Positions 42,884 to 52,175 of a stretch of 64,000 nucleotides of DNA are shown one piece after another; the first letter of the stretch is position 1; each line of letters opens with the position of its first letter. The DNA is from Gracilaria gracilis. Its lineage: Eukaryota; Rhodophyta; Florideophyceae; Gracilariales; Gracilariaceae. The stretch lies in assembly GCA_030374805.1 (NCBI GenBank), contig JARGSG010000113.1, positions 185,144 through 249,143 on the forward strand, in the 5' to 3' direction. A program made the translations under genes and the position numbers. The notes beneath the pieces were generated by a model. That model worked only from the letters and a program-made list of their open reading frames with translations, was not told the origin of the DNA and searched no databases.

Positions 42884-45799
42884 ATGTCTTTCGCGTCCGT
42901 TGTGGACGCGCTCCGCGCGTCGCGTCAGCAAACCCTGTCCAACGCCGCCGTGCTAGACCACATCGCGTCGCCGTCCAACTCGAGACCGTCCTCCAACCGC
43001 GACGCGCGTCGATCACCGTCGCCCGAAACCCCGCTGCCCATCAGCAAGCACGTGTTGTCGGCCATCTTCTCCGCGCTGGATCGCCCCCCGTCAAAGCCCA
43101 ACTACGTGTTCGTCGAGAACCAGCAGGAGAACCACTTTCTGTACGGCCTTGTCCTCCCGCTTATCGCGCGTGTGTTTGCCGTCAGTTGTCCGGGTTTGCT
43201 CACTGTTGTGCAGCTGCCGCGCTCAGATACATGCCCCGAGTGGGCTACTCAGTCGTCGGATGATGGATATGGTTCAAATGGTTCAAATGGCTCTAAGAGT
43301 AACGCCGCTACCATTCCATCCTTCGTTGGTAACTCACGTACCCCGTCTCCCTCGGATGACGGTAACAGTACCGATGAACCAAAGTCAAACAGTCCTGAAC
43401 CCACGCGCACCGTTCCAATCCCCAAGCACCCCGATCAACAGCACCACAAACTCCCGCTGCCCTCGCAACAGCAACAGCAGCTACAGCCGCAGCAACAGCA
43501 ACAGTCGCAGTCGCAGCAGCCGCAGCAACAGCAAGAACAGCAGCAACAGCAGCAGATGTCTGCTAATGATCGTGCTTCTCCTTCACCGGATGCAGTCAAC
43601 CAAGACTACCGCGCATTGCGACTCATCTGCAATGGATTTGAGGTGCTCACCGGCAAGATGCCTCCGCCTCGCAAGCATATGGGGCGCTTTACCCTAGCTT
43701 CTGTGGGATGGGAAAAGGCAGGCGTTATCCAGCCCTCTCATCCCTCAAGGGGGTTGTCAATGAACTTCTCAAACGGTATGGTCACTCCTACCGAGGGAAT
43801 TTTAGTCACCTTCTCTAACGGCTCGTTGTGCCTACTTACGCTTTGGGACCCCTTATCCGACCTTCAAGCGCTCAAAGTTTCGCCCGAGACCCCGGTGATG
43901 GTGTTCACATTTGCCACTGCCGGTCATCTCAGCATTGGTGACCTAATCAGCAAGAATCAACCATCGTTGACAGAGGCCGCCATGCGCGTGAAGGGCATGT
44001 GCGAGAGACCCAACTTTATGTTTGTTGAGATTGGTCCTGGAGGTGCTTCACCGATTAACTCTTCAACTCCGGAGCCAATGCCGGTGTCCGACTGCGTACG
44101 TCCAGAGCACCCAAGACAGCACGCTGACCCGCCGAACGTCACCAGACCTCTCCCTGTTCAATCATCGCAGGAACGGCCACCCATTCCAAGGTATATCCCG
44201 ATTGATGCAGTTCCGCGCGCTATCCCGCTGTTTGTGAACACCATCAATCAGTGCTTCATTGATCCGCCGTACCAAGATATTCCGGAGCACGCATACGAAA
44301 ATGCACTAATTAATGACAGATATCGTGTCGACAAAGGACACCAACATCCACATCCAGTTCCGGACGCTTATCCGAAACATGTTGATAACGCTAAGGTTCC
44401 GGAAAAGCCAACCTCCGAAGCCCAACAAAAGAACAGCCCCGAACAACCCACATCAAGGCCACAAACGAATCCGAATGGCTTTGTCAAATCTGTACAAAAT
44501 GATGATAAGGCTTGCAAACCACATGATCTGACTTCCGAAGCAAACAATATGAAGAGCACTACCTCAGTAAGACCCGAAGCGCGTAATCTTGAATCGAATC
44601 CACCGAGTGGTGCTCAGAGCGGTTATCCCGCCATGTATGGCTACTATGGTTGTCGTCCGGATCATATGTATCCAAGAGGGCATCAGCAACAAGGTCACGA
44701 TCCCTTCTCAAGCCGATTCATTCAGCATCCTGCAGAACTGGATCGCAGTCATATTCACCCCAACCATGCTGCCTACTTCCTTTCCCATCCACCCAATGGA
44801 GTGATCTCCAATGGAGCATATGCTCATCAACATGGGTCCTCGTATGCGGTTGGTGCATACTATTCATTGGGAACTCACAACGGACTGCCTCACCAAGCTC
44901 CAGATAGAGCTCAGGGGTGGCATCCTGGAATGCAAACGCTGCCCCATGGTGTGGAACATGTGCCAAATTCCCATCTTGTTCATCACGCCGGAAGAGATGT
45001 ATCTCTAACATATGGGGCTCACCGACAGTTTCAGCCAGCCATTGGTGGCCAGTTTCCCCCTTCATACTATGTCGTACCACCTTCCTCCCAGGTTTATGGT
45101 CAGACACCGGCCGCATCATTACAACATTCGAAACGACCTGGACATCCACAAAGTTTAGCAGAAACGTACAATGGTGTACCACGCACCGAAAGACCTTTGG
45201 CCGGGAGTCAGAACCTTATGACAAGTCATGACAGAGAACCTTCATCATCACATTTTGAGAGGACAAAAGCCAAGGGCAGTACAATAACTTCAAATCCTCC
45301 TGATCGAGGCAGTGCAAAGAAAGAAGAGCCAAGAACACGTTTATCGCCAGAAGAGGATGGGATTGACGAAGAGAAGGAAAAGGCTCTACAGGTCCTTGTT
45401 GGATTGAGAGGCAGCGCAGTCCGCGGCAGAAGCTTTGCCAATTCTGATGCTCCGAAGGAAAGCACTGATTCCCTTTCAAATGCTCAAAACTATCGAAGCC
45501 TTAACGTTAGTCGAGAGGCCCCGGCAAGCGAGCACAGAATGTTTACTGACAAGCCTCAGGCTGTTACAGAACGATCCAGGAGTATCCACAACAGAGGGCC
45601 ATCTATCCGGAATGGTGTACAAACGCCGCCAACCCGGCGTACCGGCTTGAAAAGGCAACAGAGGAACAGCGATACTCAGAGCAGCACTAGTACTAATAGT
45701 CAAGGGACAACGTTAATGAAGGGTGCCGTGACTGGTAACTCACACGTCCCAGGGCAGGGATACCCAAGTTGGAATCAGAAGAGACCACGACAGCGGTAG
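42884..45799 (+). CDS. unrecognised 971-aa protein with polyglutamine tract
   Basis: A single open frame runs from ATG 42884 (CCCATGT) to the TAG at 45799. Residues about 45-110 form an ordered block (HVLSAIFSALDR, then NHFLYGLVLPLIARVFAV). A Ser/Asn/Pro linker and a Gln-rich run (about 185-225) follow. Residues about 235-385 form a second ordered block with alternating strands (ALRLICNGFEVLTG, GRFTLASVGW, VTFSNGSLCLLTLWD, NFMFVEIG). The remaining about 590 residues are disordered and rich in His, Pro, Gln and Tyr, with a short acidic helix near 820-850 and a basic end. The two ordered blocks resemble PAS-like alpha/beta folds, but I cannot assign a family. Glutamine-rich, disordered composition is common in transcription co-regulators. 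It is almost certainly a real gene because of its length and coherent codon use. Confidence 0.7.
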   Translation: MSFASVVDALRASRQQTLSNAAVLDHIASPSNSRPSSNRDARRSPSPETPLPISKHVLSAIFSALDRPPSKPNYVFVENQQENHFLYGLVLPLIARVFAVSCPGLLTVVQLPRSDTCPEWATQSSDDGYGSNGSNGSKSNAATIPSFVGNSRTPSPSDDGNSTDEPKSNSPEPTRTVPIPKHPDQQHHKLPLPSQQQQQLQPQQQQQSQSQQPQQQQEQQQQQQMSANDRASPSPDAVNQDYRALRLICNGFEVLTGKMPPPRKHMGRFTLASVGWEKAGVIQPSHPSRGLSMNFSNGMVTPTEGILVTFSNGSLCLLTLWDPLSDLQALKVSPETPVMVFTFATAGHLSIGDLISKNQPSLTEAAMRVKGMCERPNFMFVEIGPGGASPINSSTPEPMPVSDCVRPEHPRQHADPPNVTRPLPVQSSQERPPIPRYIPIDAVPRAIPLFVNTINQCFIDPPYQDIPEHAYENALINDRYRVDKGHQHPHPVPDAYPKHVDNAKVPEKPTSEAQQKNSPEQPTSRPQTNPNGFVKSVQNDDKACKPHDLTSEANNMKSTTSVRPEARNLESNPPSGAQSGYPAMYGYYGCRPDHMYPRGHQQQGHDPFSSRFIQHPAELDRSHIHPNHAAYFLSHPPNGVISNGAYAHQHGSSYAVGAYYSLGTHNGLPHQAPDRAQGWHPGMQTLPHGVEHVPNSHLVHHAGRDVSLTYGAHRQFQPAIGGQFPPSYYVVPPSSQVYGQTPAASLQHSKRPGHPQSLAETYNGVPRTERPLAGSQNLMTSHDREPSSSHFERTKAKGSTITSNPPDRGSAKKEEPRTRLSPEEDGIDEEKEKALQVLVGLRGSAVRGRSFANSDAPKESTDSLSNAQNYRSLNVSREAPASEHRMFTDKPQAVTERSRSIHNRGPSIRNGVQTPPTRRTGLKRQQRNSDTQSSTSTNSQGTTLMKGAVTGNSHVPGQGYPSWNQKRPRQR

Positions 45800-46588
45800 C
45801 CAGGGTTTTCCTTCATGAAATATATCTCTAAAGGAAATTTCTTCAGAAGCTTTTAGTCAGTTTGTGAACTGCGAAAGGGTACCCGTTATGTTCCTCCTAT
45901 TGCTCCCTAGTCGAATGAACGTGAATGACCAACACTTTGTGGTATTGTTATGGAACGTGGGTGTAAGGTCTGCAGGATCAAATGAAATCCGTACTAGAGA
46001 TCTTTATAGGTCCGTGCAATATGTTTCCGGGTTGGAACTTCGATTGCTCGAAAGAGCATCGATTGGTAATCCTATCATGCCGTCTTCCTTTATGTGTCTA
46101 ATTTACTTGCCTTACAAAACATTTCATTCGCTATCATTCGATTCATCCTTCTTCTGAGCGACTGAGAAAGATATGGTTCTCAGGACTACAAACACATTAG
46201 TGCTCACTTCTGACTCCGAACTCAAAAGTTGTTTGTCGTCACATGTAAACAATCATTCATGGTAAGGACCCTTGCTAAGCCAAGTTATAACGATCCCTGT
46301 ACCATTCTCATTTCTTTACAAGTAATAAACCCAAAACAGGTTTCCAGTATCCCATGATCATGGCCCAAAAAGAAATCTGGCCACCTGCTCAGCTCCCGAC
46401 CAGCCATATCACAAACCCTGCGTAATCCGTTCATTGTCGAACGCGTCAGGAATCATTGTAGCATAAGCCTGTCAAACCTTGTCATTCTAGGAATATAGCA
46501 TACGAGAAGCCAACTATATACTCCCGTACCTGCAAAACGAAGGCAAGCAGGGACTCTTCCACATTTGAGGCTCCGATTCTTACTGAGG
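45800..46588. other. intergenic between convergent genes
   Basis: No gene is supported between the 971-aa gene and the minus-strand phosphatase gene. It should contain the 3' ends of both. Confidence 0.4.
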
Positions 46589-47254
46589 TCAGAAAACCAC
46601 CTTTCTCATTTCGCCGTTTGAGAATCTCTTGTTGTCTCCGATGAACCTCATGAGGAACACCCCATGAGAAAACACAATAATTCTTGACTCAGAGCGCATG
46701 AGCAGCCATCTTCTAAAGTCATTGATGCGTTTACGCAGTAGCTCAACGGGTTCGACGTCTATATAAGCCCCAGGAGGATGCTTCCGTAAGGCATTCACAC
46801 TGTTCTCCACGCTAGGGATGGTACCTGGTATGCTCCACCACCAGCAATCAGGTTCAACACTACTGTAATCCAAACCGGGAAATCTTTGCTCTAGTTCTGG
46901 TGCAGGGGTACCAACGTCGCAGATGTATGCCAATCGCTCTCTGCATAGTTGATTTACAACAACGGGGACGCCTGTTAGTAAACGGCAGGCATCTAGACAA
47001 GTTTCTGTCGCTCTAGTCATCGGAGATGTAACTATGAGTTCGGGTTTCAAGCGCGCGACCTCGTCAGCAAGAGAAATCGCTTGGTGGTGACCCAGAGCAG
47101 TAAGTGGAGAGTCAACATAGCGGATGTCGTTGAGATCCGCACCTTGGGCCTTCAATGCATGAGCGTTGTGGAGGGACTGGCCGTGACGAACAAAGTATAC
47201 AGTCTTAACTGGTATCTTCTTCCCTGTTTCCGATTCAAGACAATACCTATCCAT
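46589..47254 (-). CDS. histidine phosphatase superfamily (phosphoglycerate-mutase-like) protein
   Basis: From ATG 47254 the protein has 221 residues; the frame extends upstream but only to a GTG. RHGQS at 23-27 supplies the phosphorylated His (His24) and its Arg. TSPMTRATET (about 90-99) is the second Arg-containing loop. RERLAY carries the likely acid Glu, and FSHGVF near the C-terminus supplies the second catalytic His (about 197). These are the defining residues of the histidine phosphatase clan (branch 1). The family includes phosphoglycerate mutases, fructose-2,6-bisphosphatases and small-molecule or protein phosphatases. The acidic substrate loop is not diagnostic, so a broad-specificity phosphatase is as likely as a glycolytic mutase. 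There is no targeting peptide. Confidence 0.85.
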   Translation of the reverse strand: MDRYCLESETGKKIPVKTVYFVRHGQSLHNAHALKAQGADLNDIRYVDSPLTALGHHQAISLADEVARLKPELIVTSPMTRATETCLDACRLLTGVPVVVNQLCRERLAYICDVGTPAPELEQRFPGLDYSSVEPDCWWWSIPGTIPSVENSVNALRKHPPGAYIDVEPVELLRKRINDFRRWLLMRSESRIIVFSHGVFLMRFIGDNKRFSNGEMRKVVF

Positions 47255-48302
47255 CGAGAATGTCGTAACAAGCCCTGACCAAATGTAAAGGCCCACGCCC
47301 TAATTAGTAAAATGGGGCCCAACTCCTGAGAGCGTTGAAGTTAAACCGGCACAACTCAAAACGTAGCTCACGAAGCCGGCCGCAAAATGTTGCATTACGT
47401 AGAGAAGAGTAAGGGCAGTAGATAACTGTTCAACTTGTTATTTGCACGAAAAAATTTAATTTGTCGTTTCATTGTGACCTTGGTTAGGCTGTTTTTGGAG
47501 GCTTGGCAAAGATTCGCTCCAGACCTTAACAGGACAACTACTACAGCGGCAAGACTACTCATAAGATTTGTTTTGTTTTCTGCAGGTTCGAAGGTTCGAC
47601 CGTTTGCTACCGATTGCATAAGTATGAGATTATAACTCCTTCTATAGGATAGTTTAAGTACCCTACCAACTTCAGAAATTGCCGAAAGAAGTCAAAGATG
47701 GGTCCCATCGCAGTGATCCACGCATGCACGGATGCAAATCAACCTTTATTTTTGATAATTTTTATGAACTTACACATTATAATTATATACTGTTTCGACC
47801 CCTTTTAAGAAGGTCCTCTGATTTGCATCTAGCCTTCTCGTTCTTGATTCGTTTTGCTTCTACTTCTCCATAATTGTAGCTAACACGATTAGCTTTTTAT
47901 CGAGCGGTCGAATGTCAAAAATGAAGCAAGAGCCGTAAAGTTATGCTTGCTTAGATCCGGCACAGATGCTCCGAATGAAAAAATTACAAATTACAGGTTG
48001 AACGGTTTTCGTAATGCACCTCCATCTGGCGACGATCTATCCGTCCGACACTTAAATCGTCAAAAGACCTAAAATCGACAATGCGGTTCTTGTGTTTATT
48101 TCCACGATTTCCGCTTCAACTCGGACAATGACAGCGGCGTTGAACATTGTATCCCTCCTTGACAACGACCCACGCTAGTACTCTCTCATGTAAAGACATA
48201 TTTAAAGAGCGCGCGCGTTCTACTTTCAAACGATGTACAAAATCTCCCACTTTTTCTGCGCCGACACGACCAAACCGATGAAACTTATTCCAACACCAAA
48301 AG
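47255..48302. other. intergenic
   Basis: This AT-rich spacer separates the phosphatase gene and the pogo-type gene. It should contain the left end of the transposon if one survives. I compared it by eye with 49944-50530 and found no convincing inverted repeat. Confidence 0.35.
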
Positions 48303-49943
48303 ATGGCGCCCGCATACGTCATATTGCAATCCTCTGTCTTTGAACGACTCGAGAGCAACTCATCGTGGAAAGCGCTGTCCGAAAAACACGCCATAAGAGT
48401 CGGTGCCCTTAGCCGCGTTTACGCATCTTGGGAACAAAATTATCCGAAATCACAGCCCGTTGCACCCAAAGATATACATTTGCCACTGTGTCGCAGAGGC
48501 AGGCTTCCAGCATTAATGGATAAAGAAGAAGATTTTATCGCAGAATCCGTCTTTTACTATGCAGACAACAACACCCCATTAACCCGCCAGAGCATGCGAG
48601 ACTTCGTCGAAGAGTACGTTTTTCTTCTTCCAAAGACCCGCCAGGAAGCCATAGGATTTCACGGCAACCGCCCTTCGAAGAACTGGGTGACTTCGTTTAT
48701 GAAACGGAACGGTTTGAAGTCGCAACATGTGGAGTTAATGGAAGACAAGCGGGTGAAAGCTGTTTCGGCCGAGAACTTAGCTGAACATATCGCTCGTGTG
48801 AAGGGCGCAATTCAAAGGTATAACATAAAGGACCCGCGATTCATTTTCAACACTGACCAGTCTGGGTCCTCTTTCGATAAGATGAAAGAAAGGTCCCTTC
48901 GTAAAGGAATCGGTGCAAAAGAGGCGAGGTTGGTCCAGAAAGCGTTGACAACAAAAGGAAATCTTGACAGGGTTACGGTCATGTCAGTCGTTTCTGCCAG
49001 CGGCGTGGCATATAAACCGGCAATCGTGTTTCCGGGAACAGTTGCGCATCATCGGAAGGTAAACGGACAGATTCAAACGTTGCACTCCGTTCTTCCGCCG
49101 TGTTATTTGTTTCAGCCCAACCCACCTGGCGCTGATTCAGATATCGTGTTTGAGTGGGCAAAACTGTTTGTAGAAGAGACTAGTCACTTACCTTGCGGCG
49201 GTCACCCTCTTTTGCTCTTACTTGATGGTTATGGGGCTCATGTACAGTTCAAAACTCTTCGGATGTTAAGAGAAAGCAATGTCATTGTTATTGCCCTCCC
49301 TTCGCACACATCTCACAGAACCCAGCCACTGGATGTCGGAGTATTCTCATCATACAAGAGTTTTCTACAGAGTGAACTCCATAAGGCGGCCAGGCAGAAG
49401 ACCAAATTGAATGCTTTTGACGTCGGGCAGTGTATATCCAACGACTACTACAGCTCGCACACAGCACCGAATATACGTTCCGGTTTTCATAAAACCGGAA
49501 TATGGGATGTTGAGTTGCTCAGACCCAACATCGCTCCGTTGGAGAGGTATCTATTGCAGTCAAATGGAAACAGAGCTAGTGCGGTCACAGTGCAGAACGT
49601 TTTGAACATGTTTGAGAAACGCCAACGTACGCTTCTTCGAGATGCCTTGGTTGAAGAGGAGGGACACGTAAGGGTTAATACGACGGCCGGGGCCCATTTA
49701 ACATCCGACGCTGTGCTTGAGGCTTTAGAGCAACGAAGCAAGGCACGAAAGGAGAAGCAGAAACATGTTGAAGCTCTTGCGGTTGCTGCGGCGTACAAAG
49801 AACCTAAAGCCGATATTCGCCGTCTAGTTCAGTTAGCGCCGATACGCAGCATTCGGCGTGTTCTGCTTGCGCAGACGCGCAAAGCGCGAAGGGAACTACG
49901 CAAAGCGAAGGCGCGCTCAGTTGGGTTCTTTGGTCAGCAGTGA
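48303..49943 (+). CDS. pogo/Tigger-type transposase, intact frame
   Basis: The 546-residue frame starts at ATG 48303. Residues about 60-125 form a CENP-B-type helix-turn-helix (KEEDFIAESVFYYADNN, then RQSMRDFVEEYV). The DDE_1 core follows: FNTDQSG with Asp185, LLLDGYGAH with Asp308, and HRTQPLDVGVF with Asp344. The 35 residues between the second and third Asp give a DD35D arrangement typical of pogo/Fot/Tigger transposases. The C-terminus is Lys/Arg/Ala-rich. All three catalytic Asp residues and the whole frame are intact, unlike every other transposase in this window. No terminal inverted repeat was found within about 600 bp either side. It may be a recently arrived element whose ends I missed, or an immobilised, possibly domesticated gene. 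Confidence 0.88.
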   Translation: MAPAYVILQSSVFERLESNSSWKALSEKHAIRVGALSRVYASWEQNYPKSQPVAPKDIHLPLCRRGRLPALMDKEEDFIAESVFYYADNNTPLTRQSMRDFVEEYVFLLPKTRQEAIGFHGNRPSKNWVTSFMKRNGLKSQHVELMEDKRVKAVSAENLAEHIARVKGAIQRYNIKDPRFIFNTDQSGSSFDKMKERSLRKGIGAKEARLVQKALTTKGNLDRVTVMSVVSASGVAYKPAIVFPGTVAHHRKVNGQIQTLHSVLPPCYLFQPNPPGADSDIVFEWAKLFVEETSHLPCGGHPLLLLLDGYGAHVQFKTLRMLRESNVIVIALPSHTSHRTQPLDVGVFSSYKSFLQSELHKAARQKTKLNAFDVGQCISNDYYSSHTAPNIRSGFHKTGIWDVELLRPNIAPLERYLLQSNGNRASAVTVQNVLNMFEKRQRTLLRDALVEEEGHVRVNTTAGAHLTSDAVLEALEQRSKARKEKQKHVEALAVAAAYKEPKADIRRLVQLAPIRSIRRVLLAQTRKARRELRKAKARSVGFFGQQ

Positions 49944-50460
49944 TGCAACGGTGAGAGCATGTATCTCAAAAATTCAAAATGGCCTGAACGGTCAAGCGCC
50001 CCAGTGCGCGCATATTTATTGTTCGTTTTAGGAAAAGTGGCTTTCTGAGCCAGATAAAGAGGTATCTTCTGAGTCTATCCATGCCTTTCACATCCCAGAT
50101 ATAGTGTCCTCGTTCAGGACTGTGAATAAGGGTGGTCTCCTCTCCATATTGGAGCTGGTTTGGAGCAATTCTGTGACTCCGTTACGGAGATAGATCCAGT
50201 TTTGTGAAGCTGGCCCGGAAATTTTTGGCTCCTTGTCGATTTATGGTTCGGACATATACGGAACGATAACTGAATGTTGATGATGATAAAATTAGGGCAA
50301 GTGCCCAATCGACACGACGTCGCCGACCTCAGACTAACAACCAATCAGAAGTGTATGTTCAGACATTGGGGTCTGCCAAGAAAGACTACAATGACAGACA
50401 GAAAAATTGTGCCCAATAAAGTGGATAGGAAACGCATCGACGAGGCAACGAAATTGTCCT

Positions 50461-50491
50461 TCTGGAGCGGGCTTCCGAAACCCGCTCCAGA
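50461..50491. repeat. 11-bp stem inverted repeat
   Basis: TCTGGAGCGGG (50461-50471) pairs perfectly with CCCGCTCCAGA (50481-50491) across a 9-base loop, about 520 bp downstream of the pogo-type gene. It may be a transcription-end hairpin or part of the transposon end. Confidence 0.7.
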
Positions 50492-50768
50492 GTGACATTG
50501 GACAGATTACCGTAAGTTAAGCAGAGCAAACCCCGTTAACTAACTCCACCTCTTACTTTCATCAAGACCCGTATTCGAACTCAAAATGCAATCTCAACTA
50601 CTCTACATCTTTCTTTATCAAGCAAATATTGTCATTCTCTGCTTTATTTCCATCTTTTTCCGCCCACCGCCGTCGCGACGAAGGATATCTAAGACGAAAA
50701 AGTTCACACGCTGTGGGCTTATTCAATCAGTTCAAACTACACAATCGACCCCTTAGTATCAACAACTT

Positions 50769-50773
50769 GCATG
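50769..50773. repeat. target duplication of LTR-3, left
   Basis: ATGTG immediately precedes the left LTR and is identical to 62370-62374. Confidence 0.93.
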
Positions 50774-51282
50774 TGTGTCGTACAAATACCGATAAAGTGT
50801 GAGGTCCGTCTGGTAAAGGGAGCGCGCGAGGGCTCAACCTAAAGGGGAAAAACACACAACCAATATGGTAGTAGGGCACCTGAAACTCGCAAGGGCAAAC
50901 GGCGGGGCAACTAGTCTAGACCGTGTAAGTGTACGGTAGTAGACTTCGACGCGCGGTGAAACCTGAATAGTAATAGAGTAGCAAATGACCAAGATGGTAT
51001 AGTTCCTGCCCTAATGGTGCCTGACTTTACAATACCCGAGGGGGAAGGCGAGGTGCGCCACGATATATACAAGGTGCACCGACTCCGATCTCCCATGCGG
51101 GCATGACGTCATCGGCTGTGCCCATGACCTACTGTCATGGGCCAGCAATGTTAAGGTAAACTAATTAGATATTAGGAATTGGAAATTATAAAATACAGAA
51201 TACCAATTGGTTACAGTGCAGCCAGCAAAGCGCACCAGTAGGCCTACGTGGCACCAAGCTATTGAGGTCTCATTGTAGTACA
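50774..51282 (-). repeat. LTR-3 3' LTR
   Basis: It starts TGTCGTACAA and ends TTGTAGTACA on the plus strand. It pairs with 61858-62369. Confidence 0.93.
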
Positions 51283-51294
51283 GACCCCCTTCCT
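51283..51294 (-). promoter_or_regulatory. LTR-3 polypurine tract
   Basis: On the minus strand AGGAAGGGGGTC lies directly before the 3' LTR. This is the expected plus-strand primer and closely resembles that of LTR-1. Confidence 0.75.
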
Positions 51295-51299
51295 ACCCT

Positions 51300-51319
51300 G
51301 AGCCACGCCCTCGTGGCTC
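51300..51319. repeat. 8-bp hairpin beside the polypurine tract
   Basis: GAGCCACG and CGTGGCTC flank four bases. It lies at the 5' side of the antisense gene. Confidence 0.6.
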
Positions 51320-52175
51320 CTAAATCCTTTCACCAAGTCGGTTGCATCGTCGTACCAATTTGATCCGTGTCGCAGCCTTCTTGCCATCCGGCGCCGTGCG
51401 TCGCATCGGCTCTGCGTCGCCGAGCGTACTCTGTTCACCACCTTGGTCATCACCGATTGCGGCTCTATCCACCTCTTTGGTTATCACCGACAGCGGCCTA
51501 TTCATTCTCATTTGTGGTTTGGGCGCGACGCGCGCCCATTGCATACCGCCAAGGTTCTACCTTTTGGGCTGCACGGCTTAGACCCATTTACCATGTCGTT
51601 ATACCCAGTGGGGGGGGGGGGTTGCGCCTTTGGGCTCGTGTGAGCACTGTGCCGTGAAGGGTTTTGGCGCCCACTTGGTTGCGGTGTGTCTCTCTGTCCC
51701 TTCGAGGTTCGACTACCAACCCTTCGAGGCACTGCCGCTGACTCCATCGAGGTTGTTTCACCGTTATTCCTTCTGGTTGCCTTCGCACCCCGTTGCGGTT
51801 TGTCTACGCGGGCCCGCGTCACCGTGGCTTCTCGTCCGACCGACAAGGTTGAATCCGTTTATGGTGACCCCCGAGCTTTATCTGAACCACATGGGTAGCC
51901 CTGGTACCAGCGTGCGGGCTAGCACCCGTAGCGGTACACGGCGATTGTCGGCTCCCCATGTTGGTCAATCGGACGCGGTAACCTGAAAGGACGGCGCGCC
52001 ATTGGCGACCAATGCCGATACCTTAATTGTTGAACCAGCATGGGGCCCCGAACGGGTGGAGGTTTTGAGCATCAGCTCTAGTGCCTCACCCATTGTGGAT
52101 AAAAAGCCGATTCGCTTCACACCTGCGGTCGAATGCTCGCCGTCTCAACCACTCCCTCACGGTACTCATCACACC
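51320..52175 (+). other. LTR-3 upstream part of the antisense gene
   Basis: Open frames without domains run toward 52176 in the orientation of the antisense gene. Composition is Pro/Ser/Arg-rich, as in the N-terminal part of the LTR-1 antisense frame. A run of 12 G residues occurs near 51610. It probably contains the promoter and a frameshifted N-terminal region. Confidence 0.4.

Noticed and set aside
41711-42956. Several 200-300-codon frames on both strands around the GC-rich spacer
   Set aside because: Low-complexity Arg/Ala/Pro translations in all frames arise from CpG-rich sequence with few stop codons.
47640-50530. CCGTAA-AGTTA-type similarity either side of the pogo-type gene as terminal repeats
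   Set aside because: The similarity is direct rather than inverted, short and not flanked by TA duplications.
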